From the NCBI RefSeq assembly GCF_000769405.2, contig NZ_CP053439.1, forward strand, positions 2,790,001 through 2,854,000: 64,000 nt of DNA. Direction: 5' to 3'. A program made the position numbers and the translations under genes. The DNA is from Rhizobium brockwellii. GTDB lineage: Bacteria > Pseudomonadota > Alphaproteobacteria > Rhizobiales > Rhizobiaceae. The stretch's first letter is position 1. Each line of letters opens with the position of its first letter. The notes beneath the pieces are model-generated. The model did not search any database. It was not told the origin of the DNA and saw only the letters and a list, made by a program, of their open reading frames with translations. Shown here piece by piece: positions 36,076 to 44,947 of the stretch.

Positions 36076-38556
36076 ATGAGCAATAGTTTCGACGATATGC
36101 CCTTCTTCGACGAAGAGCCGGGCGAGATGGCGCGCAAGCCGCAGCCGCCTGCCGCACCCGCCGAAAGGGGGCCTGTCGCCGGTGGCGGCATCGCGGCGCG
36201 CGCCATGGCGGCTCGTGACGGCGGCAAGCGGCCGGATTACCTCGCCGGGCTGAACCCCGAGCAGACCGAAGCCGTCGAAACCTTGGAAGGCCCCGTCCTC
36301 GTGCTGGCCGGCGCCGGCACCGGCAAGACGCGCGTACTGACGACCCGCATCGCCCATATCCTCAACACCGGCCGTGCCTTCCCCTCGCAGATCCTCGCAG
36401 TCACCTTCACCAACAAGGCGGCCCGCGAGATGAAGGAGCGCATCGCGCTGCTCGTCGGTGGCGCCGTCGAAGGCATGCCCTGGCTCGGCACCTTCCATTC
36501 GATCGGCGTCAAACTTCTGCGTCGCCACGGCGAGCTCGTCGGCCTGCGCTCCGATTTCACCATTCTCGATACCGACGACGTCGTCCGCCTGATCAAGCAG
36601 TTGATCCAGGCCGAAGGCCTCGACGACAAGCGCTGGCCGGCCAAGCAGTTCGCCGGCATGATCGATACCTGGAAGAACAAGGGTCTCGGCCCCGCCGATA
36701 TCCCCGAGGGCGACGCCCGCGCCTTTGCCAACGGCCGCGGCCGCGATCTCTATGTCGCCTATCAGGCCCGCCTCTCGACACTGAACGCCTGCGATTTCGG
36801 CGATCTGCTGATGCACCCGATCGCGATCTTCCGCAAGAACCCGGATCTCCTGAAGGAATATCACGGCCGTTTCCGCTATATCCTCGTCGACGAGTACCAG
36901 GATACCAACACAGCCCAGTACATGTGGCTCAGGCTTCTCGCCCAGCGCCCCAAGGGCGAGCTGCAGAATGTCTGCTGCGTCGGCGATGACGACCAGTCGA
37001 TCTATGGCTGGCGCGGCGCCGAGGTCGACAATATCCTGCGCTTCGAGAAGGACTTCCCCGGCGCCAAGGTCATCAAGCTCGAGCGCAACTACCGTTCGAC
37101 CGAACATATCCTCGGCGCAGCCGCCCATCTGATCGCCCATAATGAGGGCCGCCTCGGCAAGACGCTGTTCACCGACCGCTCCGACCCCGACGACGCCAAG
37201 GTGCAGGTCCACGCCTCCTGGGATTCGGAGGAGGAAGCCCGCGCCATCGGCGAGGAGATCGAGCAGCTCCAGCGCGGCAAGCATCTCTTGAACGACATGG
37301 CGATCCTCGTGCGCGCCTCCTTCCAGATGCGTGAATTCGAAGACCGCTTCGTCACCCTCGGCCTCAACTATCGCGTTATCGGCGGCCCGCGCTTCTACGA
37401 GCGCCTCGAAATCCGCGATGCCATGGCCTATTTCCGCCTGGTCGCTCAAGCCTCAGACGACCTCGCCTTCGAGCGTATCATCAACACCCCGAAGCGCGGC
37501 CTCGGCGATACGACGGTGCGTGCGCTGCACGACTATGCCCGTGCCCGCGATATCCCGATGCTTGCGGCAGCCGCCGACATCATCGAGACGGACGAGCTGA
37601 AGCCGAAGGCGCGAAAGGCGCTCTTCGACGTGATTCAATCTTTCCGCCGATGGCAGGAACTGCTTGAAAATACACCGCATACCGAACTTGCCGAGCAGAT
37701 CCTCGAAGAGTCCGGCTATACCGACATGTGGAAGAACGACAAGAGCGCCGAAGCCCCCGGCCGCCTTGAAAACCTCAAGGAACTGATCCGTTCGATGGAA
37801 AGCTTCGAGTCGATGCGCGGCTTCCTCGAACACGTCTCCCTCGTGATGGATGCCGAAACCAACGCGAACCTCGATGCAGTCTCGATCATGACGTTGCACT
37901 CGGCCAAGGGCCTCGAATTCGACACCGTCTTCCTGCCCGGCTGGGAGGAAGGCCTCTTCCCGCACCAGCGCTCGCTGGATGAGAGCGGCCGCGCCGGCCT
38001 GGAGGAGGAACGCCGCCTCGCCTATGTCGGCATCACCCGCGCCAAGCACCGCTGCCACATCTGGTTCGTCTCCAACCGCCGCATCCACGGTCTCTGGCAA
38101 TCGACCCTGCCCTCGCGTTTCCTCGACGAACTGCCGGTCACCCATGTCGAGGTCGCCGAAATGGAGCAGAGCTATGGCGGTTACGGCCGCGGCGGCTACG
38201 GCCAGTCGCGCTTCGACAAGGCCGAACCCTTCGCCAATTCCTATTCCACACCCGGCTGGAAACGCGCTCAGGCCAACAAGACCGACGCCACACGCGACAA
38301 CTGGGGCACCCGCTCTGGCCACGCCGTCGAACGCATCGGTTACGGCGAAAGCGGTCCGAAGGGACGCACGATCGAAGGTGAGCTGGTGGTGAAATCCACA
38401 TCCGCGGAACCGTCGCGCTTCACGCTCGGCGACCGCGTGTTCCACCTGAAATTTGGCAACGGCAACATCACCGGCATCGAAGGCAACAAGCTGACGATCG
38501 AGTTCGACCGGGCGGGACAGAAGCGGGTGCTGGATGGGTTCGTCGAGCGCGTGTGA
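36076..38556 (+). CDS. uvrD: UvrD/PcrA-type ATP-dependent DNA helicase
   Basis: Superfamily 1A 3'-5' helicase for nucleotide-excision and mismatch repair. 826 aa. Walker A AGAGTGKT (78-85); motif II LVDEYQDTN; motif III DDQSIYGWRGAE; motif IV LERNYRST; motif V VSIMTLHSAKGLEFDTVFLP; motif VI RRLAYVGITRAK. The first 50 residues are a Pro/Ala/Gly-rich extension. The C-terminal 60 residues carry the Tudor-like domain (LGDRVFHLKFGNGNITGIEG) that contacts RNA polymerase in PcrA. It is monocistronic. A 460-codon open frame on the opposite strand is a shadow. Confidence 0.95.
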   Translation: MSNSFDDMPFFDEEPGEMARKPQPPAAPAERGPVAGGGIAARAMAARDGGKRPDYLAGLNPEQTEAVETLEGPVLVLAGAGTGKTRVLTTRIAHILNTGRAFPSQILAVTFTNKAAREMKERIALLVGGAVEGMPWLGTFHSIGVKLLRRHGELVGLRSDFTILDTDDVVRLIKQLIQAEGLDDKRWPAKQFAGMIDTWKNKGLGPADIPEGDARAFANGRGRDLYVAYQARLSTLNACDFGDLLMHPIAIFRKNPDLLKEYHGRFRYILVDEYQDTNTAQYMWLRLLAQRPKGELQNVCCVGDDDQSIYGWRGAEVDNILRFEKDFPGAKVIKLERNYRSTEHILGAAAHLIAHNEGRLGKTLFTDRSDPDDAKVQVHASWDSEEEARAIGEEIEQLQRGKHLLNDMAILVRASFQMREFEDRFVTLGLNYRVIGGPRFYERLEIRDAMAYFRLVAQASDDLAFERIINTPKRGLGDTTVRALHDYARARDIPMLAAAADIIETDELKPKARKALFDVIQSFRRWQELLENTPHTELAEQILEESGYTDMWKNDKSAEAPGRLENLKELIRSMESFESMRGFLEHVSLVMDAETNANLDAVSIMTLHSAKGLEFDTVFLPGWEEGLFPHQRSLDESGRAGLEEERRLAYVGITRAKHRCHIWFVSNRRIHGLWQSTLPSRFLDELPVTHVEVAEMEQSYGGYGRGGYGQSRFDKAEPFANSYSTPGWKRAQANKTDATRDNWGTRSGHAVERIGYGESGPKGRTIEGELVVKSTSAEPSRFTLGDRVFHLKFGNGNITGIEGNKLTIEFDRAGQKRVLDGFVERV

Positions 38557-38582
38557 CCTCGCGTCAGCACGACGCGAAACGC

Positions 38583-38930
38583 TCACCCAAGCATCCGCAT
38601 CCTTCCGAGCCCGAGAATATCGTTGACGAGGGCGATGCCCATTCCCGCAGCGACTATCCCCAATCCGATCAGAAAGAGCCGGCGCGACCGATCATATTTG
38701 ACGGCGATGAGTGAGTCGCGCGCCAGCAGATCGGCGAAGACCTTCACCTGGATGGCGATGCCGACGACGAGGAACAGCATCGGCAGGATATCGATGCGGC
38801 TCCAGTCGTTGGGATTGGAAACCCAGACACTGATAAAATTAAGGGAGAAACCGAGGATGATCCCGGCCGCCGTCAGCGATCCGTTGCGGAACGTCGCATC
38901 GATCTTTTCGTCTGGATCTGGCTCGGACAT
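38583..38930 (-). CDS. Hypothetical small membrane protein
   Basis: 115 aa from the ATG at 38930 (MSEPDPDEKIDATFRNGSLT). Three hydrophobic stretches: AAGIILGFSLNFISVWV, LPMLFLVVGIAIQVKVFADL and LFLIGLGIVAAGMGIALVND. I do not recognise a named family. It is convergent with uvrD, 26 bp away, and has codon use like its neighbours. A longer frame to 39059 lacks family-like N-terminal character. Confidence 0.65.
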   Translation of the reverse strand: MSEPDPDEKIDATFRNGSLTAAGIILGFSLNFISVWVSNPNDWSRIDILPMLFLVVGIAIQVKVFADLLARDSLIAVKYDRSRRLFLIGLGIVAAGMGIALVNDILGLGRMRMLG

Positions 38931-39248
38931 GGCTTCGCTCCGGCTTGCTGCTGAGGCAAGAAAGGCAGAAATCGCGGCAGGGAGCAAGATCGGCTTGGCA
39001 TAGCGCTTCGCGAAGGCGGACGAAATGCCGCAGCGGCGGAGAGCTGGCATATAGCCCATTGCCCCTTCCGCAAGCCGCGCCGGCGCGATCTCCTGCTATC
39101 GCAGGCATGCGCTTCCGCTCGCCGGAACCCATCGATCGCCAAAAAAAGCCAATAATTCCAATGAAACAGTTTTGGTAACCGAAAGGTTAACGTGGGTCGC
39201 CACGCGCGGTCAATCGCACTTCTACCCTGTCAAAACGTCGCTTTGACG

Positions 39249-39354
39249 CCTTCTGCAAATCAGCTTAGCCCAAAGGTTGCCCGCCCATGAAAGGCAGGCT
39301 TCCTTCTGCAAATCAGCTTAGCCCAAAGGTTGCCCGCCCATGAAAGGCAGGCTT
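39249..39354. repeat. Perfect tandem duplication, 2 x 53 bp, upstream of the EF-hand gene
   Basis: Copy 1 is 39249-39301 and copy 2 is 39302-39354, identical base for base. Each holds CCCATGAAAGGCAGGCTT. The ATG in copy 1 (39287) opens an 18-codon frame whose TGA overlaps the ATG in copy 2 (39340). Directly before the repeat is a GTCAAA-N7-TTTGAC dyad (39229-39247). The rest of the 452-bp gap 38931-39382 shows nothing else clear. The EF-hand gene starts 28 bp after the repeat. Confidence 0.9.
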
Positions 39355-39382
39355 CACGACGAACTTTTCAAAGGAGGTTCAA

Positions 39383-39880
39383 GTGACCAGTGTTTCATCT
39401 CTCGGCAGCACAGTGACCCAGTACCAGTCTCCGCTTTCCAGCCTCGACAAGAATGGCGACGGCGTCATTTCGGCGGACGAGTTGGCCGCCGCCTCGCAGT
39501 CCTCGACATCGGGTACGACGTCGACCGACAGCGACGACAGCAGCACCGACATCGTCAAGAAGATCACCGCCGACATTCTGTCGCTGATGCTGTCCATGCA
39601 GAAGACCGACAGCAGCGACGATCAGGGCGACGGCAGCGATCAGAGCGACGACGCTTCCAAGGGCGTCTTCGCAGCGATGGATACCAATGGCGACGGCAAG
39701 TTGACCGAGTCCGAATTCCTCGCCGCCGATCCGAACAGCATCAAGACTTCAGGTGATAGCGATCCGCTCCTCACCAAGGTGCTGAGCGATATGCAGACGG
39801 CTCTCCAAGCCTATCGCAATACCTACGGCGCTTCCGCCGCAGCAGGTGATTCTGCAGCCGACAACGTGGCGGCGGTCTAG
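39383..39880 (+). CDS. Acidic EF-hand calcium-binding protein
   Basis: 165 aa, starting GTG at 39383 with an excellent AAGGAGG site 5 bp before it. Two canonical EF-hand loops: SLDKNGDGVISADEL (about 20-34) and AMDTNGDGKLTESEF (about 97-111). The linker between them is Ser/Thr/Asp-rich and very acidic. No signal peptide or membrane helix is visible. It resembles rhizobial EF-hand proteins such as the calsymin group only in general terms. Calcium buffering or sensing is inference. The leader holds a tandem duplication that may affect expression. Confidence 0.85.
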   Translation: MTSVSSLGSTVTQYQSPLSSLDKNGDGVISADELAAASQSSTSGTTSTDSDDSSTDIVKKITADILSLMLSMQKTDSSDDQGDGSDQSDDASKGVFAAMDTNGDGKLTESEFLAADPNSIKTSGDSDPLLTKVLSDMQTALQAYRNTYGASAAAGDSAADNVAAV

Positions 39881-40199
39881 CCGGGAGATCCGGGCTCTGC
39901 CGGGGGAGCCTCGATCCATCGATGCCGCACAAAAGCGTCCTACGCGGCAATTGCCGCCGTCGCGGGCTGTGTCTGCGATCAGAAAATCATGCACGAGCCA
40001 TCCTCATCCCTCCTTTCCATTTCAACACGAGAACCGCCGCTAACTATCGCAATGATTGCATTAGAGCATTCTGTTTCGACGACTTACTACCGCTAGTGCC
40101 AGAATTAACACTTGCGCGTCCGCGCCTGGAAATCCACTAGTTGATCCATTCAGTGTGCTTGGCGTCTTACACTGCAATAAAGCGAAGGGATTGGCCTTG
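39881..40199. other. 319-bp gap with no recognised gene
   Basis: Between the EF-hand gene and pncA. Short open frames here have no family resemblance and read through mixed codon use. A TTAGAGCATTCTG at about 40061-40073 resembles the left end of rhizobial repeats but lacks a partner arm. The pncA promoter must lie towards the right end; I cannot place it. Confidence 0.4.
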
Positions 40200-40826
40200 A
40201 TGAAAGCGCTGCTGCTCGTCGATATTCAGAACGGCTTCTGTCCGGGCGGCAATCTGCCGGTGCCTGACGGCGACAAGGTGGTTCCCGTCGCAAACAGGCT
40301 GATCGACAGCGGCAAATACGATCTGATCGTCGCTTCGCAGGACTGGCATCCGCCGGGCCACGGCAGCTTTGCCTCCGCCCATCCGGCTGCCGCCCCCTTC
40401 GAGATGGGGGAACTGTCGGGCAAGCTGCAGATGATGTGGCCCGACCACTGCATTCAAGGTACGCTCGATGCCGAACTGCATCCCGAACTCAAATCCGAAG
40501 AGATCGACCTGATCCAGCAGAAGGGCGAGCATCCCTATATCGATAGCTATTCGGCCTTCCGCGACAATGACCACGATGCCTCGACCGGCCTTTCCGATTT
40601 CCTCGAGGATCAGGGCGTCACCGACCTCGACGTCTGCGGGCTGGCGACCGACTATTGCGTCAAGTTCTCCGCGCTCGACGCGCTGGAGATGATGCCTGGT
40701 ATCCACGTGCGCTTCATAGAGGATGCAAGCCGCGGCATCACGCCCGAAGGCGTCGCCGCCGCCATCGAGGAGATGCGGGCGCATGGCATCGCGATCGTCG
40801 ACAGCGCCAAGGTCCTGGCCGGCTGA
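40200..40826 (+). CDS. pncA: Nicotinamidase
   Basis: Converts nicotinamide to nicotinate for NAD salvage. 208 aa from the ATG at 40200. The catalytic triad is D8 (LLVDIQNGF), K108 (IQQKGEHPY) and C153 (LATDYCVKF). Metal ligands are D48, H50 and H54 in SQDWHPPGHGSFA. The cis-peptide region GVAAAIEEM and the WPDHCIQGT segment are also typical. The ribosome-binding site GAAGGGA is rather far (about 9 bp). It is followed at 95 bp by a DHFR-like gene. Confidence 0.95.
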   Translation: MKALLLVDIQNGFCPGGNLPVPDGDKVVPVANRLIDSGKYDLIVASQDWHPPGHGSFASAHPAAAPFEMGELSGKLQMMWPDHCIQGTLDAELHPELKSEEIDLIQQKGEHPYIDSYSAFRDNDHDASTGLSDFLEDQGVTDLDVCGLATDYCVKFSALDALEMMPGIHVRFIEDASRGITPEGVAAAIEEMRAHGIAIVDSAKVLAG

Positions 40827-40921
40827 TTGAGATCAGCGAGAAAAGACAATGTGGCAGATGTCGGATCGGCACACGTCCATCCGTCCTTGGCTCTGAACGC
40901 ACCAATCATGGGAGTTGAGAG

Positions 40922-41587
40922 ATGAGAAAGCTTGTTACCGCAGCCTTCGTGAGCTTGGATGGCGTGATTCAGGCGCCGGGCGCACCGCAGGAGGATCCCA
41001 CCGGCGGCTTCCCCCTTGGCGGCTGGACCGTCAATTACTGGGACGAGCCGATGGGCGGTTTCATGGACGGGATTTTTGTCGACCCCTTCGCGCTGCTGCT
41101 CGGCCGCAAGACCTACGAGATCTTCGCAGCGCACTGGCCCTTCGTCGGCAAAGACGATCCCGTCGGAAAAGCCTTCAATGCCGCGACCAAATATGTCGCA
41201 ACCACCTCGAAAGAGCCGCTCACCTGGGAAAATTCCGTTGCGCTGCGCGGCGATGCCGCCACCGAAATCGCTCGCTTGAAGCAAGAGGACGGTCCCGACC
41301 TCCTGACGCAGGGCAGCGGTGGCTTGCTGCAAACCCTGTTGGCGCACGACCTGATCGATGAACTCCGGCTCCTGACCTTCCCGCTCATCCTTGGCCCCGG
41401 GAAGCGCTTGTTCGGCAAGGGCGCCAAGCCGGAGGCGCTGAAGCTCACGGCCAACTCGGTATCGACGACCGGCGTCATCATGAGCGTTTACGAGCGCGCC
41501 GGCGAGGTCGAAACCGGCAGCTTCGGAATGCCCGAGCCTTCGCAAGCCGAGATCGCACGCAGAGAACGGATGAAGCGCGAGGGCTGA
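40922..41587 (+). CDS. Dihydrofolate reductase-like (RibD C-terminal domain) family protein
   Basis: 221 aa, single RibD-C domain: RKLVTAAFVSLDGVIQAPGA, LLLGRKTYEIFAAHWPF, LLTQGSGGLLQTLLAHDLID, FPLILGPGKRLFGKGAKPEA. These stand-alone proteins share the NADPH-binding DHFR fold, but most have no proven reaction. GGGAGTTGAGAG lies just before the ATG. The C-terminal 25 residues are charged and beyond the fold. Confidence 0.88.
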   Translation: MRKLVTAAFVSLDGVIQAPGAPQEDPTGGFPLGGWTVNYWDEPMGGFMDGIFVDPFALLLGRKTYEIFAAHWPFVGKDDPVGKAFNAATKYVATTSKEPLTWENSVALRGDAATEIARLKQEDGPDLLTQGSGGLLQTLLAHDLIDELRLLTFPLILGPGKRLFGKGAKPEALKLTANSVSTTGVIMSVYERAGEVETGSFGMPEPSQAEIARRERMKREG

Positions 41588-41683
41588 GACGCGCCGGCGC
41601 GTTCCTCAGGGATCTGCGTTTCATCGAGGATGCCAGCAGCAACCGCGTGAACGTGTTGCGCAAATACTCTGCTGACTGGCGTC

Positions 41684-43267
41684 TTATTTCAATACGTAGG
41701 CGTCGAACGTCTCATCGCTTCCGGCAACCGGGCCGAAGCGCTTGACGAGGCTTGTCGCGCTCTGGAAAGCAGAAATATCTTCCGGCGTCAGAGACAACCG
41801 CCAAACGTAGCTTTCACGCAGGGAAACGGGCGCAGTAATCTGATCAAGCCGCTGCGAAAGAAGAACGACGACAGGCACATGCTCACTCTGTTGCAATCGA
41901 TGTGCCGTTTGCAGAATATCGGCAAGGCTGAGCGAAAGCCGCGCGTTCCGGGTATATCGCACGATGTCGCCGAACCGCTCCTCCCGCAGAAGATAGGTGC
42001 GATTGGAGACGTAATAGGGCAAGGCTTCCACGAGATAGTCGGGATCCGCCATGATGACCGCGTCCTTAAGATCAGGGCGCGACTGCATGAACGCACCGAA
42101 ATCCTTGCTTCGGCTCAGGGGTATTTCGGCTATGAAGGCCTGATTGATCTTTTCGATACCGGACATGACCTGTAGCGCCAGCAATATCAGGAAGCACAGA
42201 CGTCCGAACTTTACGATCCCCCCAGCAGCCTCGGCGCCGACAGCGCTCCCCTCGCGCTGAGTATGTGTGGTCAAGGCGGTGATGGCGATCATGAAAACCA
42301 GCCAGAGCGCCTGATGTCTGTATCCGCCGGGATAGACAAGCGTAAAAAGCAGCGAAAGCCCTACGAGAACCAGTCCGGCTGCGATCATCGCCGGCCGCCG
42401 GTTCGCCAGGGCCAACAGGCTGCCGTAGATGAGCACGGACATCAACGCTGCGAAAATCCGCGAGGCCAGCGGATACGCCACGACCAGTTCGAGGACGCGG
42501 CCGGGATAGAATTCCATAAAATGGGAACTGGGCGCGGCAAGAGCACCAAGGGCAAGCAAGGCGAAATTCTTGCCACTGAGGTCGTTCTGCCCCGTATCAT
42601 TGAAGGTCGGATAGACTGTTACGAAACATAGAACAATTCCAACCGCGGCAATGGCAGTTGCTGTCGCAAAGGCCAGATATTCCGTCAGAGGCGGCCTTGG
42701 TCGAGCCAGAATTAAATCGAAAAACCAATAGGCGAGGAAGCCGCCGACGAGGACGACCGAATGGACGTTGGTATTTGCCAGCAAGGCAAACAACAGGCCG
42801 AGCAATAGCCCGTTGCGTGTTCCTTTCTCCCAACTCAGGACGATAAGGAAAATAATCAGCATGCTGATGCCGTAATTTCGCGACATCGCGGCATAATCGT
42901 AAACCGAAAAGCTGCTGAACAGCGACAGCAGCATAATAGAAAGCGGCAATTTCAGCCTGAAAACAAGAAGATAGGCCGCAGCCGCCGCAATCGTCAGGGC
43001 GACGATCTTCAGGACGACAGGCGAACCGACCACGACATAGGCGGCGCGCAGCAGGATATACCAGAGAGCAGGATGACCCTCGCCATGCATCTGGCGAAGC
43101 ATATCGATGAAATTATCCCCCTGGAGGGCGAGTGACAAAGCACGAACCTCGTCACGCCAGACCGTTTCGGACCGGCAAAGCGCAGACGCCAGCGCAAGCC
43201 ACACCATAAAGATCAACGCCTTGCCGAGCTTGGCGAATCGAGGTTCATCGATAGTGGAGACAATCAC
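41684..43267 (-). CDS. Polytopic membrane protein, GT-C glycosyltransferase-like
   Basis: About 527 aa. Roughly ten to twelve hydrophobic helices to residue 380, then a soluble C-terminal part. After the first helix comes WRDEVRALSLALQGD, matching the acidic first-loop motif of GT-C enzymes, and then GEGHPALWYILLR. That places it near the ArnT/PMT-like group that uses lipid-linked sugars, but the donor and acceptor are unknown. The start is uncertain: GTG at 43267 or TTG at 43273, with no good ribosome-binding site; the first ATG is 22 codons in. Confidence 0.7.
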   Translation of the reverse strand: MIVSTIDEPRFAKLGKALIFMVWLALASALCRSETVWRDEVRALSLALQGDNFIDMLRQMHGEGHPALWYILLRAAYVVVGSPVVLKIVALTIAAAAAYLLVFRLKLPLSIMLLSLFSSFSVYDYAAMSRNYGISMLIIFLIVLSWEKGTRNGLLLGLLFALLANTNVHSVVLVGGFLAYWFFDLILARPRPPLTEYLAFATATAIAAVGIVLCFVTVYPTFNDTGQNDLSGKNFALLALGALAAPSSHFMEFYPGRVLELVVAYPLASRIFAALMSVLIYGSLLALANRRPAMIAAGLVLVGLSLLFTLVYPGGYRHQALWLVFMIAITALTTHTQREGSAVGAEAAGGIVKFGRLCFLILLALQVMSGIEKINQAFIAEIPLSRSKDFGAFMQSRPDLKDAVIMADPDYLVEALPYYVSNRTYLLREERFGDIVRYTRNARLSLSLADILQTAHRLQQSEHVPVVVLLSQRLDQITAPVSLRESYVWRLSLTPEDISAFQSATSLVKRFGPVAGSDETFDAYVLK

Positions 43268-43370
43268 GGCCAAATAACACGCAACCCGGTGAACGAAAGC
43301 GTCACGACCATATCGGCGCAGAAATAATTTGGCGTTAAGTGAAACCCCTGTTTGATTTTAGGGCGCTAAA

Positions 43371-43456
43371 GCATGTCGCGCAAAACTGTGCAGCGATTTT
43401 GCGACAACGACATGCGTAACAGCGCGACAAGCGAATCTGAAAGATCGCGACGCGCT
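43371..43456. repeat. Dispersed rhizobial intergenic repeat, copy D
   Basis: GCATGTCG (43371-43378) pairs with CGACATGC (43408-43415), with inner CGCAAAA/TTTTGCG. CAAAACTGTGCAGCG (43381-43395) is identical to 47411-47425 in copy C. The right half is diverged but still ends GACGCGCTTTAG, running up to the DUF2164 stop codon. Confidence 0.75.
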
Positions 43457-43702
43457 TTAGAATTTTTCCTCCCTCTCAAGAAGATGGATATCCTCGGCTA
43501 CGTCGTCCATTCTCTGCAATAAGGCGGCCTGGGCATCTCTCAGCCCTCGATTGTAGAAGTACGGCCCGATCTCCTCGGCGAAGAAGTCAAGCAGGAATTC
43601 AGCCGGCAATGCGCCGATGGGATCGAGTTCCCGGTCGAAATATGCGCGGATGCGCGAAACGATCTCAGCCTTTTCTTCCTTCGAAAATTCGATCTTTTTC
43701 AT
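43457..43702 (-). CDS. DUF2164 family protein
   Basis: 81 aa from the ATG at 43702 (MKKIEFSKEEKAEIVSRIRA). The body LPAEFLLDFFAEEIGPYFYN then RGLRDAQAALLQRMDDVAED fits DUF2164, a small helical cytosolic family of unknown function. It is highly acidic. The gene ends in a dispersed repeat and is divergent from azlC. Confidence 0.85.
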   Translation of the reverse strand: MKKIEFSKEEKAEIVSRIRAYFDRELDPIGALPAEFLLDFFAEEIGPYFYNRGLRDAQAALLQRMDDVAEDIHLLEREEKF

Positions 43703-43834
43703 GGTTGCCTCTTTGCGAATGCGATCGGGACTTCGATGGTTCAGCAAAATCGATTGGTCAATCAAGGAAATTCAATTGCGGTCGCAAGCCGCAGACCATA
43801 AGGGAAAACTTGAATTCCAACTGGACAAGATCGC

Positions 43835-44566
43835 ATGAATCGCGCCGACTTTGTTGAAGGTTTGCGGGGCGGCTCCGCCGTTGCGCTGGCATCGGCGCCC
43901 TTTGGCGCTCTCTTCGGAGCGCTTGCGGTCGAAAACGGCATGTCGCTCTCCGAAGCCGCCTTCATGAGCGCCACCGTCTATGCCGGCGCCAGCCAGATGG
44001 TCGGCATCGAACTCTTCGGTCACAATGTCCACGCCTGGCTGATCGTACTGTCGATCCTCGCCGTCAATTTCCGCCACGTGCTCTATTCGGCGGCGCTGGC
44101 GCGCTACATCGGGCATTTCACGCCGGTGCAGAAATTCTTCACCTTCTTCCTGCTCGTCGATCCGCAATTCGCCGAAGCGGTAAAGCGCGCCGAGACCGGC
44201 CGGCAACTCACCTTCGCTTGGTATTTCGGCTTTGCCATCATCATCTACATTCCCTGGGTGCTGATCAGCGTCGCCGGCGGCATGCTCGGCGGCTTCATCG
44301 GCGATCCCAAGGCCATCGGCCTCGACATCCTGCTGCCGGCTTATTTCCTCGGCATCGTCCTCGGCTTCCGCAAGCGAGACAATTTCCTGCCTGTGGCGCT
44401 CGTCAGCGCGGTGGCTTCCGTGTTCGCCTACCGTTACGTCGGCTCGCCCTGGCATGTCAGCCTCGGTGCTGCCGCCGGCATCGCGCTCGCCGCCGTGCTG
44501 CCTTTGCCGCCGCAAGAGGCTGATCTCGAAGCCGACGCCCTCAAATCTGAAGTGCACGAGGTCTGA
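43835..44566 (+). CDS. azlC: AzlC family branched-chain amino-acid exporter, large subunit
   Basis: 243 aa. Family signature at the start: FVEGLRGGSAVALASAPFGA, then LSEAAFMSATVYAGASQMVG and ILAVNFRHVLYSAALARYIG. About six to eight membrane helices. With AzlD it exports branched-chain or related amino acids, as shown for BrnFE in Corynebacterium. The acidic tail is cytosolic. AzlD starts 3 bp after the stop, so the pair is one operon. Confidence 0.93.
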   Translation: MNRADFVEGLRGGSAVALASAPFGALFGALAVENGMSLSEAAFMSATVYAGASQMVGIELFGHNVHAWLIVLSILAVNFRHVLYSAALARYIGHFTPVQKFFTFFLLVDPQFAEAVKRAETGRQLTFAWYFGFAIIIYIPWVLISVAGGMLGGFIGDPKAIGLDILLPAYFLGIVLGFRKRDNFLPVALVSAVASVFAYRYVGSPWHVSLGAAAGIALAAVLPLPPQEADLEADALKSEVHEV

Positions 44567-44569
44567 GCC

Positions 44570-44878
44570 ATGGAATTCGATCTTCACATGGCGCTCGTCA
44601 TCCTCGCCGCAGCCGCCGCCACCTTCGCCACCCGCATCGGCGGCTATATCCTCATCACCCGAATGAAGAGCATCCCCCCGCGCATGGAGGCGGCGCTGAA
44701 TGCCGTGCCGGCCGCCGTGCTGACGACGCTGGTTGCCCCCGCTTTCTTCATCGGCGGCTGGGAATCGAAGCTGGCGCTAATCGTCGCCCTCTTCATCGGC
44801 CTGCGCTTCAGCCATACATGGATGCTGGTCGCCGCCTGGATCGTCGTGATGAGCTGGCGCCACACGATCGGCGCTTGA
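44570..44878 (+). CDS. azlD: AzlD family branched-chain amino-acid exporter, small subunit
   Basis: 102 aa with four helices: LHMALVILAAAAATFATRIG, the loop YILITRMKSIPPRMEAALNA, then VPAAVLTTLVAPAFFIGG and LIVALFIGLRFSHTWMLVAA. The short hydrophobic form and placement 3 bp behind azlC identify it as the partner subunit. Transport needs both proteins. A very strong hairpin follows 33 bp later. Confidence 0.92.
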   Translation: MEFDLHMALVILAAAAATFATRIGGYILITRMKSIPPRMEAALNAVPAAVLTTLVAPAFFIGGWESKLALIVALFIGLRFSHTWMLVAAWIVVMSWRHTIGA

Positions 44879-44911
44879 GCACCGGCCCGAAAGCCGGCGC
44901 AGAAATTCAAG

Positions 44912-44940
44912 GCATTACAGCGTCGCCGACGCTGTAATGC
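44912..44940. terminator. Strong bidirectional terminator between azlD and pepP
   Basis: Perfect 13-bp stem GCATTACAGCGTC / GACGCTGTAATGC with a 3-base loop, followed on the plus strand by TGTTTTC. It serves both converging genes, although the minus-strand T-run is weak. Confidence 0.8.
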
Positions 44941-44947
44941 TGTTTTC

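Noticed and set aside
36067..37449. 460-codon open frame opposite uvrD
   Set aside because: It lies wholly antisense to conserved helicase motifs and has no family resemblance; high-GC genes give such shadows.
39249..39354. CRISPR-like array
   Set aside because: Only two units, directly joined with no spacers; it is a tandem duplication.
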